A stretch of DNA of 64,000 nt. Source: Sva-07 sp963698565. GTDB lineage: Bacteria; Actinomycetota; Acidimicrobiia; Acidimicrobiales; Ilumatobacteraceae. The notes beneath the pieces were generated by a model, which was not told the DNA's origin, did not search any database, and saw only the letters and a program-made list of their open reading frames with translations. The stretch is from assembly GCA_963698565.1 (NCBI GenBank), contig CAVORH010000003.1, forward strand, positions 1-64,000. Direction: 5' to 3'. How positions within the stretch are numbered: the stretch's first letter is position 1; every line of letters begins with the position of its first letter. Of this stretch, positions 25,412-33,867 are shown piece after piece. The translations under genes and the position numbers were made by a program.

Positions 25412-25437
25412 GTTCCCGAGGGGGCCGTCGGCCAAAC
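25412..25437 (-). promoter_or_regulatory. SigB/SigF-type promoter, 9 bases from the LuxR start
   Basis: On the minus strand: GTTT (25437-25434), 16 bases, GGGAAC (25417-25412), nine bases, ATG 25402. This is the rightmost clear member of the promoter set. Confidence 0.7.
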
Positions 25438-25480
25438 GATGCGCCTCGATTCGTTCGGGACCTCGTCGCCTTCACTCGGC

Positions 25481-27247
25481 TCACTCGACGAAGCGGCGAA
25501 CGCGGGCACGCTTGCCACGCATCGTCGTCGACTGCATCGTCTCGATGACGTGGTCGACCGACGCCTCCGGCACACCGACCACCGAATACGCGTCGGAGAT
25601 CCTGATCGGGCCGATCTCGCGGCCGACCAGACCGGTCTCGTTGGCGATCGCACCGACGAGGTCGCCGGGGCGCACCCCCGCCTTGCGTCCGAGGCTGACG
25701 TGCACGAATCCGGTTCCCGCTCCACCCGAACGCTGGCCCTTCTTGCCCGGTCGGTCGCGTTCGCCGGCGTTGCGGTTCTTGCTCTTGTCGAACTTCTTCG
25801 AGTCGGGCTTGCCGCGCAGGCGGTCCGACGCGTCGGGGATCTCCAACTCGTCGATCGTGGCGCCGCGTGACTCGTGGACCAGCTTGATCGCCGCGAGCGC
25901 GATGTTGCGGTCGCTGTCCTCACCGGCGAGCGCGTGGAGGACGACGTTGAAGTCCTCGAGGTCGACGGCGGTGAGCGCCTCGCGAACGGCGTTGACCGTC
26001 ATCTCGATCTGGCGGATGCGCAGGTCGGCGACCGTGGGCACCTTGGCGATCTCGAACTTCTGCTTCGTCAACCGCTCGATGTTCTCCAGCCCGCGCCGTT
26101 CGCGTGGTTCGGCGAGCGTGATCGCCACCCCCTCACGGCCGGCGCGGCCGACTCGACCGATGCGGTGGACGTAGCTCTCCGCTGCCGACGGGACGTCGTA
26201 GTTGACGACGTGGGTGAGCGTGTCGACATCGAGGCCGCGGGCGGCGACGTCGGTCGCGACCAACAGCTCGGCGGTGCCGTCGCGCAGGCGGGACATCACG
26301 CGGTCGCGCTGCGCCTGGTCCATGCCGCCGTGCAGTGCTTCGGCGCGGTAGCCGCGGGCGTTCATCGTCTCGGTCAACTGGTCGACCTCGGTGCGGGTGC
26401 GGCAGAAGACGAGCGCCGACTTCGGTGCTTCGATGTCGAGGATGCGGCCGAGCGCCGAGGGCTTGTGGGCGCGCTGCACCACGTACACGGTCTGACGAAC
26501 GAGCACCTTGGCGCCCGGTTCGGAGTCGGGTCGACCGATGGTGATCCGCTCGGGGCTGCGCTGGTAGCGCTTGGCGATCGACGTGATGCGCGACGGCATC
26601 GTGGCCGAGAACAGCACGGTCTGGCGATCGTCGGGCGTGCTCTCGAGGATCGACTCGATGTCGTCGGTGAAGCCCATGTCGAGCATCTCGTCGGCCTCGT
26701 CGAGGATCACCGTCTGGATCGAGTCGAGTGCCAGGGAACCGCGACCGATGTGATCGAGGGCTCGCCCCGGCGTGGCGACCACGACGTGGACGCCACGGTC
26801 GAGCGCCTGGAGCTGTCGCTGGATCGGCTGGCCGCCGAAGACCGGGACGACCTTGACGCCGAGTTCGCGGCCGTAGCGGAACATCGCCTCGCTGACCTGG
26901 ACGGCCAGTTCACGGGTGGGAACGAGCACGAGCACCTGCGGTACACGGCGGGAGGCGTCGATCATCTGGAGCGCGGGCAGCGCGAAGGCGGCGGTCTTGC
27001 CGGTGCCGGTGGCGGCCTGGCCGAGGAGATCACGTCCGGTCAGCAGCAGTGGAATCGTCTCGCGCTGGATCGGGGTGGGTTCCTCGTAGCCGAGGTCGTC
27101 GAGGGCGGCGAGCAGTTCCTCGCGCAAGCCGAGTGCAGCGAACCCGGTCGTGACATCGTCGTCCGCCGCGTGCTCGGCGGTCGGCTGGATGTCGTTCGGG
27201 TCGGCGTCGATTGCCGTGGTGTCGGGTTCGTCGTGGTCGTTGTTCAT
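25481..27247 (-). CDS. DEAD-box ATP-dependent RNA helicase with DbpA-type RNA-binding domain
   Basis: 588 residues from ATG 27247 behind AGGAG. All helicase motifs are present: Q motif EEPTPIQRETIPLLL, Walker A ATGTGKT, PTRELAVQV, VVATPGR, DEADEMLDMGF, SAT, and in the second domain VFCRTR, DVAARGLDV and HRIGRVGRAG. After a basic linker (KPDSKKFDKSKNRNAGERD) comes a ~75-residue DbpA-like RNA-recognition domain (VHVSLGRKAGVRPGDLVGAI). This matches CsdA/DeaD proteins, which remodel structured RNA in ribosome assembly and cold adaptation. It is a single gene, divergent from the amidohydrolase. Confidence 0.95.
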   Translation of the reverse strand: MNNDHDEPDTTAIDADPNDIQPTAEHAADDDVTTGFAALGLREELLAALDDLGYEEPTPIQRETIPLLLTGRDLLGQAATGTGKTAAFALPALQMIDASRRVPQVLVLVPTRELAVQVSEAMFRYGRELGVKVVPVFGGQPIQRQLQALDRGVHVVVATPGRALDHIGRGSLALDSIQTVILDEADEMLDMGFTDDIESILESTPDDRQTVLFSATMPSRITSIAKRYQRSPERITIGRPDSEPGAKVLVRQTVYVVQRAHKPSALGRILDIEAPKSALVFCRTRTEVDQLTETMNARGYRAEALHGGMDQAQRDRVMSRLRDGTAELLVATDVAARGLDVDTLTHVVNYDVPSAAESYVHRIGRVGRAGREGVAITLAEPRERRGLENIERLTKQKFEIAKVPTVADLRIRQIEMTVNAVREALTAVDLEDFNVVLHALAGEDSDRNIALAAIKLVHESRGATIDELEIPDASDRLRGKPDSKKFDKSKNRNAGERDRPGKKGQRSGGAGTGFVHVSLGRKAGVRPGDLVGAIANETGLVGREIGPIRISDAYSVVGVPEASVDHVIETMQSTTMRGKRARVRRFVE

Positions 27248-27315
27248 CGCGTGCTCCTGCAGGGGGAATTGGCCAACGATACGAACACGATCGCCCGGAT
27301 CGAACAGAATGTTCC

Positions 27316-28521
27316 ATGGCCTACATCTCCGACCGCATCGCGCACGACGCCGACGCGCACATCATGGAGCCGCCGAACTGGCTGCGCGACCATGCCGATC
27401 CCGACATCCGTGACCGGATCGAGCGGCCCGGCTACGCCAACGAACTCGCCCAGACCGGCGACGGTGATCACGGCGGCGATCAGGCGCGCATCGACGCCGC
27501 CTTCGAGCGGCTGGCCGAGCGCCATCGCACGGAGGAGTTCCTCGCCGACGAGGACGTCGACGTGATGAACCGGAAGAACTTCGCCGCCACGGGTTCGTTC
27601 CTCGCCGAGGACCGACCACGCGTGCTCGACTTCATCGGCGTGCGGAGCCAGCTGATGTTCAACACGTTCCACAACAGCCGGCTCTACCAGTGGGAGCACC
27701 AGCCCGACCTCGACCTCGCCTACGGCGCCGCCCGTGCGCACAACCGGGGGATGGTCGAGTTCTGTTCGGTCGATCCCCGCCTGCTGCCCACGTGCTACGT
27801 GCCGCTCGCCGACTTCGAGCGCGCCGACGAGATGGCCGGCGAGGCGATCGGGATGGGTGCGGCGGCGTTGCTGGTCGCATCCGGCTGCCCGTTGGGGCAC
27901 TCGCCGTCGCACATCGCGCTCGACCCCGTGTGGCGACAGGCCGAGGAGGCCGGTATCCCGGTGGTGTTCCACGTCGGTGGTACCGGCGACCTGATCGACC
28001 GGGCGTACTTCGACAACGGCCTGCCGGTCCCCACCGACTTCCATGGCGGCGAGGAGAACTTCCGCTCGGTCGACTACATGGCGATCCCGTTCCCGCCGAT
28101 GCAGACCCTCGCCACGCTGATCTTCGATGGTGTGCTCGAGCGGTTCCCCGACCTGCGCATCGGCGTGATCGAGCAGGGCTGCAGTTGGGTGCCGAGCTGG
28201 ATGAAGCAGATGGAGTCGGCGATCGACGCGTTCGCCCGCCACGAGGAGCGTCTCCAGAAGCTGTCGCTGCGCCCGAGCGAGTACGTCGAACGCCAGGTGC
28301 GCGTCACCCCCTATCCGACCGAGGACATCGGCTGGGTCACCGACCAGATCGGCCCGAACATCCTGTTGTTCAACACCGACTACCCGCACGTCGAGGGTGG
28401 CCGCCGCCCCTTCGAGCGATTCGAGACGAGTCTCGGCGACCGCTCCGAGGAGATCCGCCAGCGCTTCTACGCCGACAACTTCGTCGACCTGATGGGCTCC
28501 GCCGTCGCCGCCCTCGTCTGA
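27316..28521 (+). CDS. Amidohydrolase family 2 (ACMSD-like) metal-dependent hydrolase
   Basis: 401 residues from ATG 27316 (MAYISDRIAHDADAHIMEPP). Metal-ligand positions of the TIM-barrel amidohydrolase-2 group are seen: DADAHIMEP near the N-terminus, VVFHVGGTG (~220) and the catalytic LLFNTDYPHVEGG (~353). Relatives include ACMSD and gamma-resorcylate decarboxylase, and many large uncharacterised actinobacterial members act on or near degradation of aromatic or terpenoid acids. The substrate cannot be told. There is no neighbouring catabolic gene; it is divergent from the helicase and converges on the proline-rich lipoprotein. Confidence 0.85.
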   Translation: MAYISDRIAHDADAHIMEPPNWLRDHADPDIRDRIERPGYANELAQTGDGDHGGDQARIDAAFERLAERHRTEEFLADEDVDVMNRKNFAATGSFLAEDRPRVLDFIGVRSQLMFNTFHNSRLYQWEHQPDLDLAYGAARAHNRGMVEFCSVDPRLLPTCYVPLADFERADEMAGEAIGMGAAALLVASGCPLGHSPSHIALDPVWRQAEEAGIPVVFHVGGTGDLIDRAYFDNGLPVPTDFHGGEENFRSVDYMAIPFPPMQTLATLIFDGVLERFPDLRIGVIEQGCSWVPSWMKQMESAIDAFARHEERLQKLSLRPSEYVERQVRVTPYPTEDIGWVTDQIGPNILLFNTDYPHVEGGRRPFERFETSLGDRSEEIRQRFYADNFVDLMGSAVAALV

Positions 28522-28527
28522 AGCGAC

Positions 28528-28576
28528 GTTCTCGTGAACAAGATGCGCACCAGGGCCGCAACTCGTTCACGAGAAC
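28528..28576. terminator. Inverted repeat between convergent genes
   Basis: GTTCTCGTGAAC (28528-28539) and its exact complement GTTCACGAGAAC (28565-28576) are separated by 25 bases. It occupies the whole 59-base gap between the amidohydrolase and the lipoprotein, fitting a bidirectional terminator; the loop is longer than usual. Confidence 0.55.
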
Positions 28577-28580
28577 TGGG

Positions 28581-29588
28581 TCAGGAAGCGGGGACGTTGT
28601 CGAAGGTGATCGACCAGTCGTCGACGATCACGCCCCGGGACGGGTCGTTGCTGCCCTCGAAGCCGCAGGTGGTCGAGCTCAGCGAGAACGCCACGTAGGT
28701 CGAGCAGTGCAGCTCGACCTCCAGTCGGTAGAACGATTCGAGGTCGAGCTCGGGCAGTCTGACCGACTGTGCGTTGCGGTCGTTCATCTCGAGGATCGAG
28801 ACGCCCTGGATGGCTGCGGCGGTGCTCTCGTCGGCAACGACCCGCTCGAAGACGGTGGGTCCCACCCGGGCAGGACTGCCGTCGTCGGTGGTGATGATCT
28901 CGTAGACGCGCACGGTGATCGTGGCCTCCGACCGTGCGTCGGCGCCGACCACGGCACCGAGCGTGCCGTTCCAGCGGATGTCCCAGTCGACGGTCGCGTC
29001 GGTCGATCGTGGCTGGAACGACGAGTACAGGCGGGTTCGCAGTTCGGCGGACTCGAACGTGGCGAGCGGACCGTGTCCGGTGAAGCCCTGCATGCGGGCG
29101 TTGTCCTCGTCGAAACTCCAGCGTGTCGCCGAGATCAGTCCGCCACCGGTGTCGTCCACACGGGACTTGAAGAAGTCGAGCTCCTGGACCACCGACACCG
29201 GCGGGGGTGTCGTCGTGGTCGGTGGTGGGGCGGGAGCGGGCGTCGGTGCGGGGACTGGTGCCGGTGCCGGGGGAACCGGAGGTGGTGGTGGAGGTGGTGG
29301 AGGTGGAGGTGGCGGACTGGTGGCCGGCGGGGCGGTCACCGGCGGGGCGGTCACCGGCGGGGCCGGGGCCGTGGCGGTCACAGGGGCCGTGGCGGCGTTG
29401 GTGCCCGGCGCCGCCATGCCGATCGTGGGAAGCGGCGCCGAAACCGGCGCTGCTCCGGCGCTGTCGGTGGAGCCCCCACAGGCGGTGAGCGATGCGAGTG
29501 CGCCGGCAGCTGCCAAGGCGGTCAGGGCGATGCGACGTCGGGGATGGGTGGTGTCCGAGGTGGTCGAAGAGGTGGTTGAAGTGGTCAT
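28581..29588 (-). CDS. Secreted lipoprotein with proline-rich linker
   Basis: About 335 residues from ATG 29588 (MTTSTTSSTTSDTTHPRRR). A twin-basic start is followed by ALTALAAAGALASLTACGG, a signal peptide with lipobox L-T-A-C, so the protein should be anchored outside the membrane. Next comes a low-complexity stretch with PPVTAPPVTAPP repeats and a run of 13 prolines (coded by GGTGGTGGAGG-type repeats near 29280-29315), then a ~190-residue folded part (ELDFFKSRVDDTGGGLISA... VIVDDWSITFDNVPAS) that resembles a beta-sandwich binding domain. I recognise no family. The proline spacer probably holds that domain away from the cell surface. Divergent from the phosphoesterase-GH114 gene. Confidence 0.75.
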   Translation of the reverse strand: MTTSTTSSTTSDTTHPRRRIALTALAAAGALASLTACGGSTDSAGAAPVSAPLPTIGMAAPGTNAATAPVTATAPAPPVTAPPVTAPPATSPPPPPPPPPPPPPVPPAPAPVPAPTPAPAPPPTTTTPPPVSVVQELDFFKSRVDDTGGGLISATRWSFDEDNARMQGFTGHGPLATFESAELRTRLYSSFQPRSTDATVDWDIRWNGTLGAVVGADARSEATITVRVYEIITTDDGSPARVGPTVFERVVADESTAAAIQGVSILEMNDRNAQSVRLPELDLESFYRLEVELHCSTYVAFSLSSTTCGFEGSNDPSRGVIVDDWSITFDNVPAS

Positions 29589-29739
29589 GGGAACCAGCGT
29601 GCGGGAGCGGGCCGCCCGCGAACAGGGTGAAGTGGAGTGTCTCGGAGGTGGTGCTGGCACCATCTCGACACACGCTGTGGCACCCTGGGCCCCGAACCGG
29701 CGACGGGGCACGCTGGGGACGACACTCGAAAGGAACCGC

Positions 29740-31476
29740 ATGCGTCGCTCTGCTCACTCCCGACTCCTCGCCACGCTCCTGGCGCCGGCTCTGCTCGCCG
29801 TCGCCTGCACGGGCGACGACGACGGAGGTGGCGGTGACAGCGGCGACGGCGAAGCGATCGAGTTCTCGGCCGATTCGTCGCCCGGCGCCTCGCTTTCCGT
29901 GTCCGCCGACGGCGACACCGTGCTCGCGATCGTCGGCGACGCGGGCGAGCTGAACGACGACACGCTGGCGGTGGCGGCGCTCGTCGGCTCCGCCGACCCG
30001 GCCGCCGTCTTCACCGTCGGCGACAACGAGTACATCACCGAGGGCCGCACGGTGGATGCCTACGAGGAGTCGGTCGGCCGCGTCTACGGCCGATGGCTCG
30101 ACAACCGAGCGTTCTTCCCGATCCCGGGCGATCACGACTACGGCGACCGGTGCAGTGACCCCGACGCCCCCGCCGATCTCGACGCCTACCTCGAGTACTT
30201 CGACCTGCCGGTCGGACCCGAGGACGAGACCTACTACGACGTGCGGATCGACGACGTGCACGTGTTCGCGCTCGACTCGATGCCCGAGTGCCATCGCGAC
30301 GGCGGCGCGAAACTCGCTCGCCAGCGAGCGTGGCTCGCGGAGACGGCGACCGCCTCCGATGCCGCCCTCAAGATCGTCCTGCTCCACAACCCGCCGTACT
30401 CGTCCGGCATCTCGCACGGCAGCGTCGAGGAGCTGCGGTGGGACTTCGCCGGGTGGGGCGTCGACCTGGTCGTGTCCGGCGACGACCACATCTACGAGCG
30501 ATCGACCCACGCCGGCGTGCCCTACGTCGTGAACGGTCTCGGGGGGATCGAAGCCCACGAGATCGGTGACCCGATCGACGGCAGCGAGGTGCTCTACGCA
30601 GACGCATTCGGCGCACTGTTCGTGACGGTGGACGGAACGACCGCGGAGGCAGCGTTCGTGACCGTGGACGGCGAGGAGATCGATCGCTTTCCGCTCGCGC
30701 TCGAAGCCGGAGCAGTCGGCAACCCCGGCTCCGGGGCGCCGAGCGCTGCGAGTACGCGGGCCGCACTCACGGCAGCGAGCACCTGGCAGTGGCAGCTGCA
30801 GGGCGAACTCGACACCTCCTACGACGTCGACGTGTACGACGTCGACCTGTTCGAGACCGATCCGTCGACGATCGCCGGCCTGCGGGCCGAGGGCCGCGTC
30901 GTCGTCTGCTACTTCTCCGCCGGTTCGTACGAGAGCTGGCGCCCCGACGCCGACGGCTTCGCGTCCGAAGCGCTCGGCGAACCGCTCGACGGGTTCGAGG
31001 ACGAGCGATGGCTCGACGTGGGCGATCCGTCCGTCCTCGCGGTGGCGGAGGGCCGGCTCGATCTCGCCGTCGAGCAAGGTTGTGACGGCGTGGAGCCGGA
31101 CAACGTCGACGGCTACGTCAACGACACCGGGTTCGACCTCACCGCCGACGACCAACTCGACTTCAATCGAGCGCTCGCGGCGGCCGCTGCCGAACGAGGC
31201 CTGCTGATCGGACTCAAGAACGACATCGATCAGATTCCCGACCTCGTGGACGACTTCGACTTCGCCGTCAACGAACAGTGCCACGAGTTCGACGAGTGCG
31301 AGGTCTACGCGGCGTTCGTCGACCGGGACAAGCCGGTGTTCAACGCCGAGTACGCCGCGCCGTTCGTCGATGATCCCGACTCGGTCTGCGCCCGATCGAT
31401 CGCGATCGGTCTGCGAACGTTGCTGCTGCCCCTCGACCTCGACAACTCGTTCCGGATCAGCTGCGATGACCGCTGA
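29740..31476 (+). CDS. Secreted metallophosphoesterase fused to a GH114-like glycosidase domain
   Basis: 578 residues from ATG 29740, GAAAGGAA upstream. Signal peptide MRRSAHSRLLATLLAPALLA ends in a V-A-C lipobox (~23). Residues ~60-300 are a calcineurin-like phosphoesterase: VGDAGE, VGDNEYI, PGDHDYGD, LLHNPPYSSG and SGDDHIYER give the metal ligands, as in purple-acid-phosphatase-like enzymes. Residues ~345-578 match the GH114/endo-alpha-1,4-polygalactosaminidase family: STWQWQLQGELDTSYDVDVY, VVCYFSAGSYESWRPD, GCDGVEPDNVDGY with acidic residues, and LLIGLKNDIDQI. I know of no standard family with this pairing. A cell-surface enzyme that removes phosphate and cuts galactosamine-rich polysaccharide would fit; that is inference. 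The stop overlaps the receiver gene by 11 bases. Confidence 0.85.
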   Translation: MRRSAHSRLLATLLAPALLAVACTGDDDGGGGDSGDGEAIEFSADSSPGASLSVSADGDTVLAIVGDAGELNDDTLAVAALVGSADPAAVFTVGDNEYITEGRTVDAYEESVGRVYGRWLDNRAFFPIPGDHDYGDRCSDPDAPADLDAYLEYFDLPVGPEDETYYDVRIDDVHVFALDSMPECHRDGGAKLARQRAWLAETATASDAALKIVLLHNPPYSSGISHGSVEELRWDFAGWGVDLVVSGDDHIYERSTHAGVPYVVNGLGGIEAHEIGDPIDGSEVLYADAFGALFVTVDGTTAEAAFVTVDGEEIDRFPLALEAGAVGNPGSGAPSAASTRAALTAASTWQWQLQGELDTSYDVDVYDVDLFETDPSTIAGLRAEGRVVVCYFSAGSYESWRPDADGFASEALGEPLDGFEDERWLDVGDPSVLAVAEGRLDLAVEQGCDGVEPDNVDGYVNDTGFDLTADDQLDFNRALAAAAAERGLLIGLKNDIDQIPDLVDDFDFAVNEQCHEFDECEVYAAFVDRDKPVFNAEYAAPFVDDPDSVCARSIAIGLRTLLLPLDLDNSFRISCDDR

Positions 31477-31885
31477 TCTCGCCGGCACCGAGCGAGGTTC
31501 GGTCCTCGACACGATCGCCGTGTTCGCGGTCGACGACCACTCCGCATTCCTGCACAGCGTCGAGCTCGTCATCGCCGCAACCCCGGGTTTCGTGCTCGTC
31601 GGCACCGCGGCGAGCGGCATCGATGCACTCGACGCACTGGCTGAGCGTTCCGACATCGACCTGGTGCTCCTCGATGTCAACCTTCCCGACCTCTCCGGGA
31701 TCGACGTCGCGCGCCGCCTCGCCCGAGCTGGGAGGCCGCCGGTCGTCGTGCTGATGTCGACCACCGACCCGGACGACCTTCCCGCCGATGCCCTCGAACG
31801 CGGTGTGGCAGGATTCCTGTCCAAGGAACTGCTCACCACCCAGGCCCTCCGTGCGGCCTGGGACGCGGGCGCCGATCGGAGCTGA
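31466..31885 (+). CDS. Single-domain response regulator (receiver only)
   Basis: 139 residues from ATG 31466, which lies inside the last codons of the phosphoesterase-GH114 gene. The receiver fold is complete: acidic pair in FAVDDHSAF, phosphoacceptor Asp in LVLLDVNLPDLSG (~75), Thr/Ser in VLMSTTD and Lys in GFLSKELL. It ends after the receiver with no DNA-binding or enzymatic domain. It is followed 48 bases later by a histidine kinase and NarL-type regulator pair, so it may be a phosphate sink or a second target of that kinase. Stand-alone receivers can also act on other proteins. Confidence 0.85.
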   Translation: MTADLAGTERGSVLDTIAVFAVDDHSAFLHSVELVIAATPGFVLVGTAASGIDALDALAERSDIDLVLLDVNLPDLSGIDVARRLARAGRPPVVVLMSTTDPDDLPADALERGVAGFLSKELLTTQALRAAWDAGADRS

Positions 31886-31933
31886 GCGGGGCTCCGCCGA
31901 GCGGTCGCCGGGCGGGGAGAGAGGAGACCTCAC

Positions 31934-33181
31934 ATGATCGGATCCGCCGAGCTGGAACGCGAGTCGCTCGCCGAGCTGCGGGCGCAGTTCCGGAGCGAAC
32001 AGATCGCCTCGTGGATCGCCGCGTCCGGCGTGGCGGTGCTCGCGCTCGCGTACAGCGAGCCCGGTGCGCTGCTGCTCGCCCTCGGCATCGGCCTGATGGC
32101 GATCGTCCGCCTGCCGTCGTTCGCGGCGGTCGACCGTCACGACGTGGTGTCGGCGATGTGGTGGGAGGCGGCCGGCACCTGGGGGATCGCGCTGATCGTC
32201 GTGGCCGCGGTCCCCGATGCCACACCGATCATGGTGCTCAACCTGATCGGACCACTCATGACCGGGGCGGTGTACCTCGGAGCCCGCGACATGCGTCGGC
32301 TGATCGTGGCCGGCGTCGTCGTCGCCGTGCTCCTCGGAGCGCTGGGCTTCCGATCGGAGGGCACCGGGATCGAGGACGCCATTCCCGAGTGGCTGTTCCA
32401 GGTGATCATGGTGGTCTATCTCGTGGCGCACGTGATCACCATGAGCGGTCAGGTCAGCGGTGCCAACCGCATCCGTCTCGCCACGCTCGTCGAGGTCGTC
32501 AGCACCAACGAGGCGTTGACCCGCGCCGACGCGGAGTTGCGCGAATCGCGACGGCGCGTGATCTCGGCCGGCGACCAGGAACGAGTGCGGCTCGAACGCA
32601 ACATCCACGACGGCGCCCAACAGCGGTTGGTCGCACTCGCAGTGCAGCTGCAGCTGGCGAGTCAGCTGACCCGCCAGGGAAACCCGCTCACCGCCGATCA
32701 GCTCGACGCGATGCACGCCGAGAGCCGCGAGGCGATCGACGAACTGCGCGAGTTGGCCCGTGGCATCTACCCGTCGATCCTGGCCGAACGCGGGCTCGAG
32801 GATGCTCTTCGCAGTGTCGCCCGTCGGGCGCCCCAGCCTGTCGAAGTCGTGTACGACCCGGAGATCGTGCTGTCGTCCGAGGACGCCGCCGCGGTGTACT
32901 TCGTGTGTCTCGAAGCCCTCCAGAACGTTGCCAAACACGCAGAGGCGGTCACGACCGTCGAGATCTCGCTGGCGGTCCGAGACGGCGAACTCGTGGTGTC
33001 GATCACCGACGACGGACCGGGATTCGACACGGCCGCGACGGGTCCCTCCCGGGGCCTGCTCAACATGGCCGACCGGGCCGGCGCGCTCGGCGGCGAGTTG
33101 ACGATCGAGTCCACCCCGGGTGAGGGCACACGGGTCTCGATGGTGCTTCCGTACGGCGCTGCTGCCAACGTGGTCACATGA
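31934..33181 (+). CDS. NarL-type sensor histidine kinase with membrane N-terminus
   Basis: 415 residues from ATG 31934, with GAGAGGAGA upstream. About five membrane helices occupy residues 20-170 (VAVLALAYSEPGALLLALGI, WGIALIVVAAV, LIVAGVVVAVLLGALG, VIMVVYLVAHVIT); there is no large outside loop, so sensing is probably within the membrane. A coiled linker leads to the HisKA_3 dimerisation domain with phosphoacceptor His in RNIHDGAQQRLVALA (~225) and a HATPase: EALQNVAKHAEAV with the N box, ITDDGPGFDTAATGPSRGLL and GTRVSMVLP. Such kinases pair with LuxR-type regulators, and one overlaps its stop by four bases (ATGA, 33178-33181). Confidence 0.93.
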   Translation: MIGSAELERESLAELRAQFRSEQIASWIAASGVAVLALAYSEPGALLLALGIGLMAIVRLPSFAAVDRHDVVSAMWWEAAGTWGIALIVVAAVPDATPIMVLNLIGPLMTGAVYLGARDMRRLIVAGVVVAVLLGALGFRSEGTGIEDAIPEWLFQVIMVVYLVAHVITMSGQVSGANRIRLATLVEVVSTNEALTRADAELRESRRRVISAGDQERVRLERNIHDGAQQRLVALAVQLQLASQLTRQGNPLTADQLDAMHAESREAIDELRELARGIYPSILAERGLEDALRSVARRAPQPVEVVYDPEIVLSSEDAAAVYFVCLEALQNVAKHAEAVTTVEISLAVRDGELVVSITDDGPGFDTAATGPSRGLLNMADRAGALGGELTIESTPGEGTRVSMVLPYGAAANVVT

Positions 33182-33834
33182 CGACCCGGGTCATCGTCGC
33201 GGAGGACAACCTGCTGATGCGTCAAGGCGTGGTGGCCGCACTCAAGGCACTGGGCGACACCGAGGTGGTCGCTCAGTGCGAGTCGAAGGACGAGCTGCTC
33301 GCGGCCGTCGACGAACATCTGCCCGACGTGGTGTTCACCGACATTCGGATGCCGCCGACCAACACCAACGAGGGCATCGAGGCGGCCCGGTCGATTCGCG
33401 CTGAACACCCTGAGGTCGCGGTGATCGTGCTGAGCCATCACGTCGATCCCGACTACGTGTCGGCCCTGTTCGACGACGGGTCCGACCGGTTGGGCTATCT
33501 GCTCAAGGAGAACGTCGGCTACCTCGACGAGTTGCGCCGGGCGATCGCAACGGTGTGCGCCGGTGGGTCGTCGATCGATCCCGAAGTGGTCGACGCGATG
33601 GTCGGTCGAAAGGCGTCGAGTCCGATCGCCGGCCTGACCGACCGCGAGCGCGAGGTGCTCGCGCTGATCGCGGAGGGGTTCAACAACGCGGCCATCGGCG
33701 AGCGGCTCGTCATCGCCGAGAAGTCGGTGCAGAAGCACATCAACACGATCTTCTCCAAACTCCACCTGACCGACGAAACCGACACCCACCGTCGTGTCCG
33801 GGCGGTTCGCCTCTGGCTTGCCGCGCCGTCGTGA
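33178..33834 (+). CDS. NarL/LuxR-family response regulator
   Basis: 218 residues. Receiver: acidic pair in IVAEDNLLM, phosphoacceptor Asp in VVFTDIRMPP (~57), Ser in IVLSHHVD and Lys in YLLKENV. The LuxR-type DNA-binding domain is GLTDREREVLALIAEGFNNA then ERLVIAEKSVQKHINTIFSK. It is the cognate partner of the overlapping kinase. Its targets are unknown; treY begins 33 bases after its stop and could be read from the same transcript, although a possible separate promoter is also present. Confidence 0.94.
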   Translation: MTTRVIVAEDNLLMRQGVVAALKALGDTEVVAQCESKDELLAAVDEHLPDVVFTDIRMPPTNTNEGIEAARSIRAEHPEVAVIVLSHHVDPDYVSALFDDGSDRLGYLLKENVGYLDELRRAIATVCAGGSSIDPEVVDAMVGRKASSPIAGLTDREREVLALIAEGFNNAAIGERLVIAEKSVQKHINTIFSKLHLTDETDTHRRVRAVRLWLAAPS

Positions 33835-33858
33835 GTGATCGTCGGCGCGATGGGGTAG
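33833..33858 (+). promoter_or_regulatory. Possible weak SigB/SigF-type promoter for treY
   Basis: GAGT (33833-33836), 16 bases, GGGTAG (33853-33858), nine bases, GTG 33868. The -10 and the nine-base spacing match the stress set at 18-25 kb; the -35 fits only the loose GNNT form described for Streptomyces SigB-type promoters. Trehalose synthesis under stress would make sense. Confidence 0.4.
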
Positions 33859-33867
33859 ACAACCGAC

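Noticed and set aside
29275..29370. GGTGGTGGAGG and GGCGGGGCGGTCACC repeats as a microsatellite or CRISPR-like array
   Set aside because: They code for the proline-rich linker of the lipoprotein, vary in unit length and have no spacers.
28567..31839. Minus-strand open frame of 1,090 codons
   Set aside because: It is antisense to the phosphoesterase-GH114 and receiver genes, has low-complexity Arg/Val-rich composition and no domain. High GC leaves few stops in shadow frames.
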